From the NCBI GenBank assembly GCA_965197575.1, contig OZ240214.1, positions 62,001 through 126,000 on the forward strand: DNA of 64,000 nucleotides, in the 5' to 3' direction. The notes under the pieces were generated by a model. The model was given only the letters and a program-made list of their open reading frames with translations, ran no database searches and was not told where the DNA came from. A program made the position numbers and the translations under genes. Of the stretch, positions 34,621-42,604 are shown piece by piece (the stretch's first letter is position 1; each line of letters starts with the position of its first letter). The stretch is from VXOI01 sp965197575. GTDB taxonomy: Bacteria; Chloroflexota; Dehalococcoidia; Lucifugimonadales; UBA3495.

Positions 34621-34702
34621 CGTCAGAATCAGGATTCCCAGCATTATAAGGATTAGCAGGATTGGAATCCTGAAAATCCCGAAATCCGATGAATCCTGAT
34701 TC
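34621..34702. repeat. AATCAGGATT...AATCCTGATTC intergenic repeat
   Basis: The outer arms GAATCAGGATT and AATCCTGATTC are complementary, with AATCCTGAAAATC inside. A second copy is at 37025-37105. It lies between DUF1800 and DUF1501 of cassette B, inside the transcript. Confidence 0.7.
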
Positions 34703-34735
34703 AGACCGCTAAAGAGACAGTTAGGAGGAAACATC

Positions 34736-35872
34736 GTGGCTACGACCAAGAAAGACCCGGTGCTGGTAGTCCTGCAAATGACCGGTGCCAACGACTACCT
34801 GAACACCATCATTCCCTACACCAATGGGCACTATCGGGACGCCCGTCCCAGGGTTGGCATTCCCGAAGACCGGGTGCTGCCGATCAACGATGAGTTGGCC
34901 TTCAACCCCAACATGGGCCCGGTGAAGAAGCTCTATGACGAAGGCAAGATGGCTATCATCCACGGGATCGGCTACGAGAATTCGCCCCGCTCCCACTTCC
35001 GGTCGATGGACATCTGGCATACCTGCGAGCCGGACATCGTCGGCACCGAGGGCTGGGCTGGCAAGGTCATCCGCGACCTCGACCCCAACGGCGAGAACGT
35101 CCTGAAGGGCGTCAACTTTGGGCAGGGCCTGCCCCGGGCGTTGGCGTTGCGCGGCACGCCGGTCACGTCGGTCTCCAGCCTGGAGTCCTACGGCGTGTTG
35201 TCCAGCGTACCCGGCGTGGTCGCGGAGGCGGAGCGGGAGCAAATACTGGAGCGGTTCGCCCGGATGTATGCCCCGGCCGTCGGCGCCGGTCCGGTGATGG
35301 ACTACTTGGGCCAGACCGGCCGCGACGCGCTACAGGGCGCGGACATCATACGCTCGGCCTCGGAAGGGTACTCTTCGACCATCGAGTACGCCGAGACCCC
35401 CATCGCCAAGTACCTGCGCGACATTGCCCAGGTCTACCTGGCCGACCTGGGGACCCAGTTGTTCTACACCCAGAACGGCAGCTTCGACACCCACTTCAAC
35501 CAGCCGCCGATGCACACCAAGCTGTGGATCGATATGTCCAGCGCCATCAGCGACTTCTTCGACGACTTGAAAGAGCACGACGCGGGCGACAACCTGATCA
35601 TGGTGTTGTTCACCGAGTTCGGCCGCCGGGTGAAGGACAACGGCACCGGCACCGACCACGGCGCCGGCGGGGCGGCCTTCGTGATCGGGAACCAAGTGAA
35701 GGGCGGCATGTACAGCGCCTACCCGTCGCTCAAGCCCGAGGACCTGTCTCAGGGCGACCTGGCCCCCAACTATGACTTCCGCGGTTTCTACTCCACGGTG
35801 ATCGACCGCTGGCTGGGTCTCGACCCGGTGCCCATCGTTGGCGGGAAATACGAGCAGTTGGACTTCATCTAG
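34736..35872 (+). CDS. DUF1501 family protein, cassette B
   Basis: The 378-residue protein has the DUF1501 core: VLQMTGANDYLNTIIPYTN at residues 12-30, MAIIHGIGYENSPRSHFRSM near 71, MDIWHTCEPDIVGTEGW near 90, NGSFDTHFNQPPMHTKLW near 247, TEFGRRVKDNGTGTDHGAGG near 297 and LAPNYDFRGFYSTVIDRWLG near the end. It starts at a GTG with GGAGG 7 nt before. The N terminus MATTKKDPVLVVLQ is not a Tat or Sec signal. The family's usual partner, DUF1800, is just upstream. Confidence 0.95.
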   Translation: MATTKKDPVLVVLQMTGANDYLNTIIPYTNGHYRDARPRVGIPEDRVLPINDELAFNPNMGPVKKLYDEGKMAIIHGIGYENSPRSHFRSMDIWHTCEPDIVGTEGWAGKVIRDLDPNGENVLKGVNFGQGLPRALALRGTPVTSVSSLESYGVLSSVPGVVAEAEREQILERFARMYAPAVGAGPVMDYLGQTGRDALQGADIIRSASEGYSSTIEYAETPIAKYLRDIAQVYLADLGTQLFYTQNGSFDTHFNQPPMHTKLWIDMSSAISDFFDDLKEHDAGDNLIMVLFTEFGRRVKDNGTGTDHGAGGAAFVIGNQVKGGMYSAYPSLKPEDLSQGDLAPNYDFRGFYSTVIDRWLGLDPVPIVGGKYEQLDFI

Positions 35873-35874
35873 TC

Positions 35875-35948
35875 AAACGCAGAGCGCGCAGAGACGGCCA
35901 GGAAAATGCACAGGAAAACTCTGCGTCCTCCGCGCTCTCGGCGGTGAA
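35875..35948. repeat. CGCAGAG-type intergenic inverted repeat
   Basis: Left part ACGCAGAGCGCGCAGAGAC and right part TCCTCCGCGCTCTCGGCGGT form a long-range hairpin around GGAAAATGCACAGGAAAACT. It is in the same family as 7328 and 22021 and lies between DUF1501 and NHL of cassette B. Confidence 0.68.
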
Positions 35949-35964
35949 AAAAGGGAGGTAGCCA

Positions 35965-36963
35965 ATGCTAACTACAGTAGCCGCGGGCCGGGTGTTCGAT
36001 TACAGCTTCTGCTTGGGCATGTACGGCATGGCAGGGCAGGGCTTCTGGACGCCCCAGGACTTCGACATAGCGGCCGACGGCACAGTGTTTGTGATCAGCC
36101 GGGGCGCGGAAGAGTTGGGCCAGCGGATCAGCAAGGTTACGCTGGACCACCAGTTCCTGGGCCAGTTCGGGGCCTATGGCCGAGGCGACGGGCAGTTCGT
36201 CTGGCCCCGCTCCATCGCGCTGGACGGTGACGGCAAAGTCTACGCATCCGACGATTTCCTGAATCGTGTCTCGGTGTTCGACGCCGACGGCGCGTTCATC
36301 TCTAGCTGGGGCGAGACGGGCAGCAGCGAGGGCCGGTTGTCCGCCCCCGCCGGGCTGGCTTTCGACGCCGCCGGGCATCTCTTGGTCGTAGACAGCATGA
36401 ATCATCGCGTCCAAAGGTTCACCAAGAGCGGGGTCTTTCTCGACAGTTTCGGGGAGCACGGACAGGGCTACGGCCAGTTCAACCTGCCTTGGGGCCTCTG
36501 CGTCGACGACCGGGGCTCGGTCTACGTCGCCGACTGGAAGAACGACCGGGTCCAGAAGTTCGACTCTCAGGGCAACTTCCTGTTGAGTTTCGAGGCTTCG
36601 GTTTCGGGCGTCGGCGACCTGCATGGGCCGACCGGCGTGGCCGTCGACTCCGAGGGCGATGTTTACGTGACCGACTGGGGCAACCACCGTTTGCAGGTCT
36701 ACGCCAGCGACGGCCGTTTCATCACCACGCTGGTCGGCGACGCCCAGCAGCCGTCGCCGTGGACCCAGACCTACATAGATGCCAACCCGGACATCATCAA
36801 GGCCCGCCGACGGGTGGACCTGGAGCCGGAATGGCGCTTCCGCCGTCCGGTGGCGGTCAAGGTCGACGATCAGGACCGGATCATGGTGTTGGAAGCGGCC
36901 CGCCACCGCATCCAGGTCTACGAAAAGGTCAAGGATTACGAGGAACACCCCCTGAACCTCTGA
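35965..36963 (+). CDS. NHL-repeat beta-propeller protein, cassette B
   Basis: The 332-residue propeller is made of repeats GQFVWPRSIALDGDGKVYAS, LVVDSMNHRVQRFTKSG, SVYVADWKNDRVQKF, DVYVTDWGNHRLQVYASDGR and IMVLEAARHRIQVYEK. The first segment GMAGQGFWTPQDFDIAADG and the last RRRVDLEPEWRFRRPVAVKV are shared with the cassette C protein of equal length. No signal is visible. AGGGAGG lies before the ATG. It is third in the unit and ends at a terminator. The ligand is unknown; the pattern resembles the propellers of serine/threonine-like or lyase-like NHL proteins only in the repeats. Confidence 0.93.
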   Translation: MLTTVAAGRVFDYSFCLGMYGMAGQGFWTPQDFDIAADGTVFVISRGAEELGQRISKVTLDHQFLGQFGAYGRGDGQFVWPRSIALDGDGKVYASDDFLNRVSVFDADGAFISSWGETGSSEGRLSAPAGLAFDAAGHLLVVDSMNHRVQRFTKSGVFLDSFGEHGQGYGQFNLPWGLCVDDRGSVYVADWKNDRVQKFDSQGNFLLSFEASVSGVGDLHGPTGVAVDSEGDVYVTDWGNHRLQVYASDGRFITTLVGDAQQPSPWTQTYIDANPDIIKARRRVDLEPEWRFRRPVAVKVDDQDRIMVLEAARHRIQVYEKVKDYEEHPLNL

Positions 36964-36989
36964 GCTTCGGGATGCGTTCCGGGCCACTC

Positions 36990-37022
36990 AAAAGGAGCGC
37001 TGCCAGTGGCGGTGCTCCTTTT
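36990..37022 (+). terminator. Rho-independent terminator of cassette B
   Basis: AAAAGGAGC at 36990-36998 pairs with GCTCCTTTT at 37014-37022, with an inner GCCAGTGGC hairpin in the loop. It is 27 nt after the NHL stop. Confidence 0.8.
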
Positions 37023-37024
37023 GT

Positions 37025-37105
37025 CTGAATCAGGATTTGCAAGATTAAGAGATTCCCAGAATTAGAATCCTGAAAATCTTTTAATCCGGCAAATCCTGAT
37101 TCAGA
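37025..37105. repeat. AATCAGGATT...AATCCTGATTC intergenic repeat, second copy
   Basis: The outer arms CTGAATCAGGATT and AATCCTGATTCAG are perfectly complementary, with AATCCTGAAAATC inside. It matches the copy at 34621-34702. Confidence 0.72.
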
Positions 37106-37108
37106 TGT

Positions 37109-37498
37109 TTACCAGGCAGTCAGCTTGAACCCCACCCACACGGCTCCTAACCCCAGAACGATTTGCAGCCCCACGTTGCCCAAGGCCAGCAGCACGTAGC
37201 CGTCGCGGGCCAGCATCAGCGTGTCGTAGCCGAAGGCGGAGAAGGTGGTGAACCCGCCCAATATCCCGACGAACAGAAAGACGCGGGAGCCGGACCCGGC
37301 GCTGAACATCCCATGCGAGCTTGCCAGACCGCCCAAGAGCCCGATAATCAGGCAGCCGGCCACGTTCACGGCCAGCACGCCAAAGGGAAAGCCGGAGGCG
37401 GCCAGCGGGAGCTGATCGACCCCGCGGCTGATCAGGTACCGGGCAATCGCCCCCAGAAAGCCTCCTGCCCCCACGAGGAGGATGGATTCCAGGTTCAT
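37109..37498 (-). CDS. crcB: Fluoride ion channel CrcB/Fluc
   Basis: The 129-residue membrane protein exports fluoride as a dual-topology dimer. It has four helices and the family motifs: VGAGGFLGAIARYLIS at residues 9-24, FGVLAVNVAGCLIIGLLGG at 39-57 (with the conserved Asn of VNVxG), and GILGGFTTFSAFGYDTLML near 78-96 (GxxGGxTTFSTF). The length is normal. I looked for a fluoride riboswitch in front of it and saw none. It stands alone, divergent from nudC. Confidence 0.96.
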   Translation of the reverse strand: MNLESILLVGAGGFLGAIARYLISRGVDQLPLAASGFPFGVLAVNVAGCLIIGLLGGLASSHGMFSAGSGSRVFLFVGILGGFTTFSAFGYDTLMLARDGYVLLALGNVGLQIVLGLGAVWVGFKLTAW

Positions 37499-37614
37499 CC
37501 GGCCATTGTAACCAATATCCCGTAACCATTCTTCGTAGTGGACGAATCACAATTTCCATACCACAATACACTCGACGGCCCAGGTTAGGGCCGCGTCTTG
37601 GCAGCGGGTGAAGA

Positions 37615-38550
37615 ATGAACGAGCGATTTGGCGTCCCCCATGTGTTTGCGGGCAACCCCTTGGACCGGGGTGAGCGAGAGCGCCGCGATGAAGACTGGAT
37701 AACCCGCGCCGCCAACGACCCGGCAACCAGGCTGATCCCCATGCGCGACCTGAACGTCCCCATCGCGCCCGGCGACGAACCGGGCCTGGCCTGGCTCAAT
37801 CCCGGCGACCTGGAGCAATTGGGAGTTGCTGCGGAGGTGGTCTTCCTGGGGCTGCTCGATGGCGTGGCCCACTTTGTCGTCGACGTCTCCGGTGACGAGC
37901 CTGCTGCGGCGGCGTTGCAGGACAGCGGGAGGCTGACCTTCGAGGACGCCCGTTCCGCCGCCGAGTACTTGAGCGCTCCCGATACCGGCATCATCGCCCA
38001 AGCCCGGGCGCAGTTGAGTTGGCACAACCGGCACGGCTTCTGTTCCGTCTGCGGCCATGCTTCCTACATGGCCCGGGGCGGGCAGGTGCGCCGCTGCCCG
38101 GAGTGCAAGACCGAGCACTACCCCCGGACCGACCCCGTGGTCATAACGGTGGTGCATGACGGCGACCTGTGTCTACTGGGGCAGTCTAGGGGACGGCTGG
38201 TGCAGATGCGCCGTTACTCGGCCTTGGCCGGGTTCATGGACCAGGGCGAGTCCATAGAAGAGGCGGTGGCCCGCGAGGTGATGGAGGAGTCCGGGATACA
38301 AGTCGGGGCCGTCCGCTATCACTCTTCGCAGCCGTGGCCCTTTCCGTCGTCGCTGATGATCGGCTGCCACGCCGACGCCGCCACCACCGACATTGCCTTC
38401 GACGACGAAGAGATGGCCGACGTCCGCTGGTTCTCCAGGGAAGAGGTGCTGCTGGCCCTGGAGGAACGAAGCGAGACCCTGGCCATCCCCGGCCACACCG
38501 CCATCGCCCACCACCTGATCCGCGCCTGGGCCACCGGGCAGGCCGACTAG
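37615..38550 (+). CDS. nudC: NAD(H) diphosphatase / NAD-RNA decapping Nudix hydrolase
   Basis: The 311-residue protein has an N-terminal NUDIX-like region, a zinc ribbon with C143, C146, C161 and C164, the Nudix box at 206-228 (GxxxxxEAxxREVxEESG pattern) and SQPWPFPSSLM at 238-248, the NudC signature that recognises the NADH nicotinamide side. It cleaves NADH to NMNH and AMP and can remove NAD caps from RNA in other bacteria. The length is full. ATG 37615 is used; there is no strong ribosome site nearby (GTGAAGA). Confidence 0.95.
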   Translation: MNERFGVPHVFAGNPLDRGERERRDEDWITRAANDPATRLIPMRDLNVPIAPGDEPGLAWLNPGDLEQLGVAAEVVFLGLLDGVAHFVVDVSGDEPAAAALQDSGRLTFEDARSAAEYLSAPDTGIIAQARAQLSWHNRHGFCSVCGHASYMARGGQVRRCPECKTEHYPRTDPVVITVVHDGDLCLLGQSRGRLVQMRRYSALAGFMDQGESIEEAVAREVMEESGIQVGAVRYHSSQPWPFPSSLMIGCHADAATTDIAFDDEEMADVRWFSREEVLLALEERSETLAIPGHTAIAHHLIRAWATGQAD

Positions 38551-38611
38551 GCAGCCATACCCATCGACGGCAATCGCCCAGGGCTGACAGACCATTTAAG
38601 GAGGGACTGCC

Positions 38612-39136
38612 ATGACGCAGCCAATTACCAAGATCGACCGCGACAAGACGGCGGTGATAATCGAGGACTTTCAGCAGCGCATCGTCAATAACGTCGCCTC
38701 GGAGCCGGCCGCCGTGGTGGAAAACGCCGCCAGGACGCTGGCCGGAGCCCGGCAGGCGGGAGTGCCGGTAATCTACTTGGTGCATCGGGGCGGCCCCTTC
38801 GCCGAATACGCCCCGGACATCGAGCTACACGAGGGCGTGGCCCCGGCCGAGGGCGAGTTGGTCCTCACCAAGGTCAGGCCGGGCCCGTTCTCCACCACGG
38901 CCCTCGACGTGACCCTGCGCGACATGGGCGTGGATACGTTGGTGGTCATGGGCGTGGCGACCAGCGGCTGCGTGCTGTCCACCGTGCGTTGGGCCGTCGA
39001 TGTTAACTACAAGTTCATCGTCGTTGCCGACGCCTGCTCCGACTCCGACCCGGAGGTGCACCGGGTACTCACCGAAAAGGTCTATCCCCGGCAGGGCACG
39101 GTGATGAGCGCCGAGCAGTTTCTGGCCGCGCTGTAG
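38612..39136 (+). CDS. Isochorismatase-like cysteine hydrolase
   Basis: The 174-residue protein has the family triad: D19 in VIIEDFQQ, K87 in LVLTKVRPGPF and C120 in VMGVATSGCVLST. The family covers nicotinamidases, isochorismatases and carbamoyl-hydrolases; the local context does not identify the substrate. GGAGGG lies before the ATG. It follows nudC by 61 nt, and NAD-related roles (nicotinamide turnover) are possible but unproven. Confidence 0.93.
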   Translation: MTQPITKIDRDKTAVIIEDFQQRIVNNVASEPAAVVENAARTLAGARQAGVPVIYLVHRGGPFAEYAPDIELHEGVAPAEGELVLTKVRPGPFSTTALDVTLRDMGVDTLVVMGVATSGCVLSTVRWAVDVNYKFIVVADACSDSDPEVHRVLTEKVYPRQGTVMSAEQFLAAL

Positions 39137-39156
39137 GGGCGAATCGCGATTCGCCC
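39137..39156. repeat. Perfect 20-bp palindrome GGGCGAATCGCGATTCGCCC
   Basis: The palindrome lies directly after the isochorismatase stop and before the GMC gene. No T run follows, so it is a REP-like repeat rather than a terminator. Confidence 0.7.
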
Positions 39157-39183
39157 GGCGCTCCCCAATCTAAGGAGGCGGAT

Positions 39184-40716
39184 ATGAAATACGACGTAAT
39201 CGTGGTCGGCGGCGGGTCGGCCGGATCGGTGGTGGCCAGCAGGCTCTCCGAAAACCCGCAAACCTCGGTGTTGCTGCTGGAGGCCGGGCCGGACTACCCC
39301 GACCCGGAAAATCTACCGGACGATATTCGGTTGGGTCACACACGCACCGCCGAAGCCCCGGACTCGAAACACAACTGGGCCCTGCGCGGCACCCTGTCCG
39401 AGGAACAGGGCCCGACCCACGTGGCCCAGGGCAAGGTCATCGGAGGAGGCGGCTCCATCAACGGGCAGGTATTCCTGCGCGGGCTGCCCGAGGACTTCGA
39501 CCTGTGGGTTGAACGGGGAGCCCGTGAGTGGACGTACCTGGACGTGCTGCCCTTCTACCGCAAGATGGAGACCGACCGGGATATCCAGGACGACTTCCAC
39601 GGCTCCGACGGGCCGCTGCCCATCACCCGCAGGCACAATGACGGCAACTGGCCGGCGATCCAAACGGTGTTCCATTCGGCCTGCCTGGAATCGGGCCACG
39701 GAACGGCCAACGACATGAACGGCCCCGAGCACATGGGCGTTGCCTTGGTTCCTATGAACAACATGAACGGCGTGCGAATGAGCACCGCCCTGACCCATCT
39801 CAGCCCGGCCCGCCACCGGTTGAACCTGACAATCCGCGGCGATGTCTTCGTCCGCCGCATCGTGTTCGAGGGGAACAACGCCGTCGGCGTCGAGGCGGAG
39901 AGCGGCGGAGAGACGTTCATCGTCGAGGCCGACAAGATAGTGCTCTCGGCGGGCGCGCTCAAGTCGCCCCACGTCCTGATGCTGTCGGGCGTCGGCCCCC
40001 GCGACCAACTGGATGAGTTTGGCATCCCTGTGATACATGAGGCGCCGGGCGTGGGGCAGAACCTGTGGAACCACTCCATCACCACCGTTTCCTACAAGGT
40101 GAAGGACGGTGTGGTGCTGGCCGCCGACAATCTCGGCACCCGCATCGCCCTGCGCTACACCGCCGAAGGTTCGCGCCACGTCAGCGATATGATGATGACC
40201 ACCAGCTCGGTCTTCAACGCGCTGACCGGCGAGGTGATTGACGACGGAACGGCCCGGGTCACCTGTGTGCTGGAGCTGCCGGAGGGATCTGGGTGGGTGC
40301 GGCTGGCGTCCGCAGACCCCACGGTGCAGCCGTCCTTCAACTACCGCTACTTCGAGCACCCCGAGGACACGCGCCGCCTGCGCAACGGCGTGCGCCTTGC
40401 CGCGTCCATACTGGAGACCGAGGCCTACCAGGGTATCTGCGAAGGGCGCATTACTCCTACCGACGAAGTGCTGAACGACGACGACAACCTGGACCTGTGG
40501 ATGAAGCGCACCGTCGGCTCGGCCCGCCACGTCTCCGGCACCTGCAAGATAGGTCCGGACGACGACCCCATGGCCGTTGTGGACCAGCATTGCAAGGTCA
40601 AGGGCATCGAGGGCATCTGGATCGCCGACTCATCGGTCATGCCCATAGTGCCCCGGGCCAACACCAATGCTACGGCGATAATGATCGGCGAAAGGGTGGC
40701 CGACTGGCTGTCGTAA
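39184..40716 (+). CDS. GMC-family FAD-dependent oxidoreductase (2)
   Basis: The 510-residue paralogue of the gene at 8717 has KYDVIVVGGGSAGSVVASRL at the start (FAD fold), GKVIGGGGSINGQVFLRG near residue 88, LSAGALKSPHVLMLSGVGP near 258, HVSGTCKMG-like RHVSGTCKIGPDDDP near 448 and NTNATAIMIGERVADWL at the end. AAGGAGG lies before the ATG. EamA follows after 1 nt, so the two are co-transcribed, and an LLM oxidoreductase and a lactonase-like protein lie next, giving a likely oxidation route for an imported compound (inference). Confidence 0.96.
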   Translation: MKYDVIVVGGGSAGSVVASRLSENPQTSVLLLEAGPDYPDPENLPDDIRLGHTRTAEAPDSKHNWALRGTLSEEQGPTHVAQGKVIGGGGSINGQVFLRGLPEDFDLWVERGAREWTYLDVLPFYRKMETDRDIQDDFHGSDGPLPITRRHNDGNWPAIQTVFHSACLESGHGTANDMNGPEHMGVALVPMNNMNGVRMSTALTHLSPARHRLNLTIRGDVFVRRIVFEGNNAVGVEAESGGETFIVEADKIVLSAGALKSPHVLMLSGVGPRDQLDEFGIPVIHEAPGVGQNLWNHSITTVSYKVKDGVVLAADNLGTRIALRYTAEGSRHVSDMMMTTSSVFNALTGEVIDDGTARVTCVLELPEGSGWVRLASADPTVQPSFNYRYFEHPEDTRRLRNGVRLAASILETEAYQGICEGRITPTDEVLNDDDNLDLWMKRTVGSARHVSGTCKIGPDDDPMAVVDQHCKVKGIEGIWIADSSVMPIVPRANTNATAIMIGERVADWLS

Positions 40717-40717
40717 G

Positions 40718-41611
40718 TTGGCCGCCGCCGTCGCCCTGGCTTTTCTCTCCGCCTGCGGGTTCGCCACCGGCAGCATCCTGATGCGGATCGGCACCCAGCA
40801 CGTCGCGCCGCCCGCGGCCACCTTCTTTACGGTCTTGGTCGGCGCGGTCCTGGTCTGCGGCATCGCCTTCTCCGTCAATCTCGACGAGATCGTGGCGATG
40901 CCGCCGGAGACCTACGGATGGATCACCATAATGGGCATTCTGGCCTACTGCCTGGCCCGTGTGCTGCACAACTCGGCCCTGCGGATGGTGGGCGCCGCTC
41001 GGGCCGTGCCCATGATCTCCCTGCAACCCCTGTTCGCCTTCGCCATCGGCTTCCTGATTCTTGCCGAGCGCCCCAACCTGCTGGTGACCATCGGTACCCC
41101 TATTATCGTCGGCGGCCTGTTGTTGGTGATGATGCCACGGCGGCGCGGGGAAGGGACCGTCGAAATACGCAAGCTGGGCTACCTGCTGGCCATCGGGGGT
41201 TCGCTGGCCTTTGTCACTCGCGACGCGATCAGCCGCCATGTTCTGGGCGGGCTCGAGCTCGCTCCGCCGTTCGTGGTGTCGGGCTTCGCGCTGGCCATAG
41301 GCGGCGCGATACTGTTCGCTTTCATCCACCGCGGCGTCATCAACAGCATTCGGGACGTGCCGTTGCGCTACGTCGGCGTCTGCTGCCTGGCCGGGCTGTT
41401 GCAGGGCATGGCGGTAGCGTCGCTGTTCCAAGCGCTGAGCCGGGCCCCGGTGACCATCGTCACGCCAATCTACGCCAGCCAGCCCATCATTGCCTTGGCG
41501 CTGGCCTGGTTGTTTCTGCGCCAGTTGGAGTCGTTGGACCTACCCTTGGTCTTTGGCACCTTGTTGAGCGTGGCCGGGGTTATCATGGTAATCTTAGGGG
41601 CAACCATGTAG
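40718..41611 (+). CDS. EamA/DMT-family membrane transporter
   Basis: The 297-residue protein has about ten hydrophobic helices in two EamA repeats, for example LAFLSACGFATGSILMRIG, TFFTVLVGAVLVCGIAFSV, MISLQPLFAFAIGFLILAE, PLRYVGVCCLAGLLQGMAVA and ASQPIIALALAWLFLRQLES. The family exports or imports metabolites. The TTG at 40718 is 1 nt after the GMC stop, so translation is probably coupled; the second codon set AAAVALAFL starts the first helix. The substrate may be linked to the GMC and LLM genes around it. Confidence 0.9.
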   Translation: MAAAVALAFLSACGFATGSILMRIGTQHVAPPAATFFTVLVGAVLVCGIAFSVNLDEIVAMPPETYGWITIMGILAYCLARVLHNSALRMVGAARAVPMISLQPLFAFAIGFLILAERPNLLVTIGTPIIVGGLLLVMMPRRRGEGTVEIRKLGYLLAIGGSLAFVTRDAISRHVLGGLELAPPFVVSGFALAIGGAILFAFIHRGVINSIRDVPLRYVGVCCLAGLLQGMAVASLFQALSRAPVTIVTPIYASQPIIALALAWLFLRQLESLDLPLVFGTLLSVAGVIMVILGATM

Positions 41612-41620
41612 AGAGTTACG

Positions 41621-41660
41621 CCCTCACCCTAACCCTCTCCCTCCGGGAGAGGGAACCCTT
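41621..41660. repeat. CCCTCACCCTAACCCTCTCCC...GGGAGAGGG repeat
   Basis: The classic form of the palindromic family: CCCTCACCCTAACC followed by the hairpin CCCTCTCCCTCCGGGAGAGG. It lies between EamA and the LLM gene. Confidence 0.72.
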
Positions 41661-41675
41661 GTTTGGAGGAATGAT

Positions 41676-42527
41676 ATGTCCGTTGGCGTAGTTGTACCCC
41701 TGCCGGCCTATACTCTCGACCCAGCGTTCATCGCCAAGAAAGCGGAAGACCTGGGCTTCGAGTCTATCTGGTATCACGAGCACCCGATTCTGCCGGTGAA
41801 CAGTGAGAGCCCGTTTCCTTCCACCGGCGGCGAGATTCCTTGGACTTACGGCCATTTCTCCGAGCCCTATATCTCGCTGGCCATGGCCTGCGCCGTCACC
41901 AGCACGATCAAGCTGTGTACCGGCATCACCCTGGTGCCGGAGCGCAACCCGTTGATACTGGCCAAGGAGATTGCTGTGCTCGACCGGCACAGCAACGGCC
42001 GGTTCGTCTTCGGCATCGGCGCGGGCTGGAACCGCGAAGAGACCACCATGATGGGCGGCGACTTCGACCATCGCTGGACCCAGACCAGGGAAGCCGTGGC
42101 CGCCCTGAAGGAGTTGTGGACTCAGGACGAGGCGGAATACCACGGCCGCTATTACGACTTCCCGCCGGTCTATATGTACCCCAAACCGGCGCAGAAGCCG
42201 CACCCGCCCATTCTGCTCGGCGGCAACGCCCCCAACGTGTTGCAGCGCGTAGCCCGGTGGGGCGACGGCTGGCTGCCGACGCGGGCGACTGCCGGCCAGA
42301 TCGAGAACGGCCGCAAAGTCCTGGACGCCCTGGCCGACGAGCGAGGGCGGGACCCGGAGTCCCTCACCATTTCGGTGTTCGGCCAGCCGCCTGACACCAC
42401 CCGCCAACAGGTCGACGACTTCCTGAACGCCGGCGCGGTGCGGGTTTCGGTGTGGCCCACCCACTGCGACACCGAGCAGGAAATGGGCGATCAGTTGGAG
42501 CGGATGGCCGAGAACCTGATACGCTAA
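41676..42527 (+). CDS. LLM class F420-dependent oxidoreductase
   Basis: The 283-residue luciferase-like protein starts MSVGVVVPLPAYTLDPAF and has AEDLGFESIWYHEHPILP near residue 23, STIKLCTGITLVPERNPLI near 78, NGRFVFGIGAGWNREETTMM near 104 and PPILLGGNAPNVLQRVARWG near 175. These match F420-dependent glucose-6-phosphate dehydrogenase/hydride-transferase type proteins. GGAGG lies before the ATG. It belongs to the GMC-EamA-LLM-lactonase cluster. Confidence 0.93.
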   Translation: MSVGVVVPLPAYTLDPAFIAKKAEDLGFESIWYHEHPILPVNSESPFPSTGGEIPWTYGHFSEPYISLAMACAVTSTIKLCTGITLVPERNPLILAKEIAVLDRHSNGRFVFGIGAGWNREETTMMGGDFDHRWTQTREAVAALKELWTQDEAEYHGRYYDFPPVYMYPKPAQKPHPPILLGGNAPNVLQRVARWGDGWLPTRATAGQIENGRKVLDALADERGRDPESLTISVFGQPPDTTRQQVDDFLNAGAVRVSVWPTHCDTEQEMGDQLERMAENLIR

Positions 42528-42531
42528 ACAC

Positions 42532-42570
42532 CTTGCCTCTTCTCCTTCTGGGAGAGGGCCAGGGTGAGGG
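42532..42570. repeat. CTCTTCTCC...GGGAGAGGGCCAGGGTGAGGG repeat
   Basis: The inverted form of the repeat at 41621 (right half GGGAGAGGGCCAGGGTGAGG). It lies between the LLM and lactonase-like genes. A partial copy (CCCTTCTCCCTCAAGGG) follows at 43649-43668. Confidence 0.7.
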
Positions 42571-42604
42571 CAATATCCAGGCAAAAGCAAGAGGAGGACA
42601 GACC

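Noticed and set aside
37499..37614. Fluoride riboswitch upstream of crcB
   Set aside because: I found no match to the conserved fluoride motif in the leader; only a plain intergenic sequence is visible.
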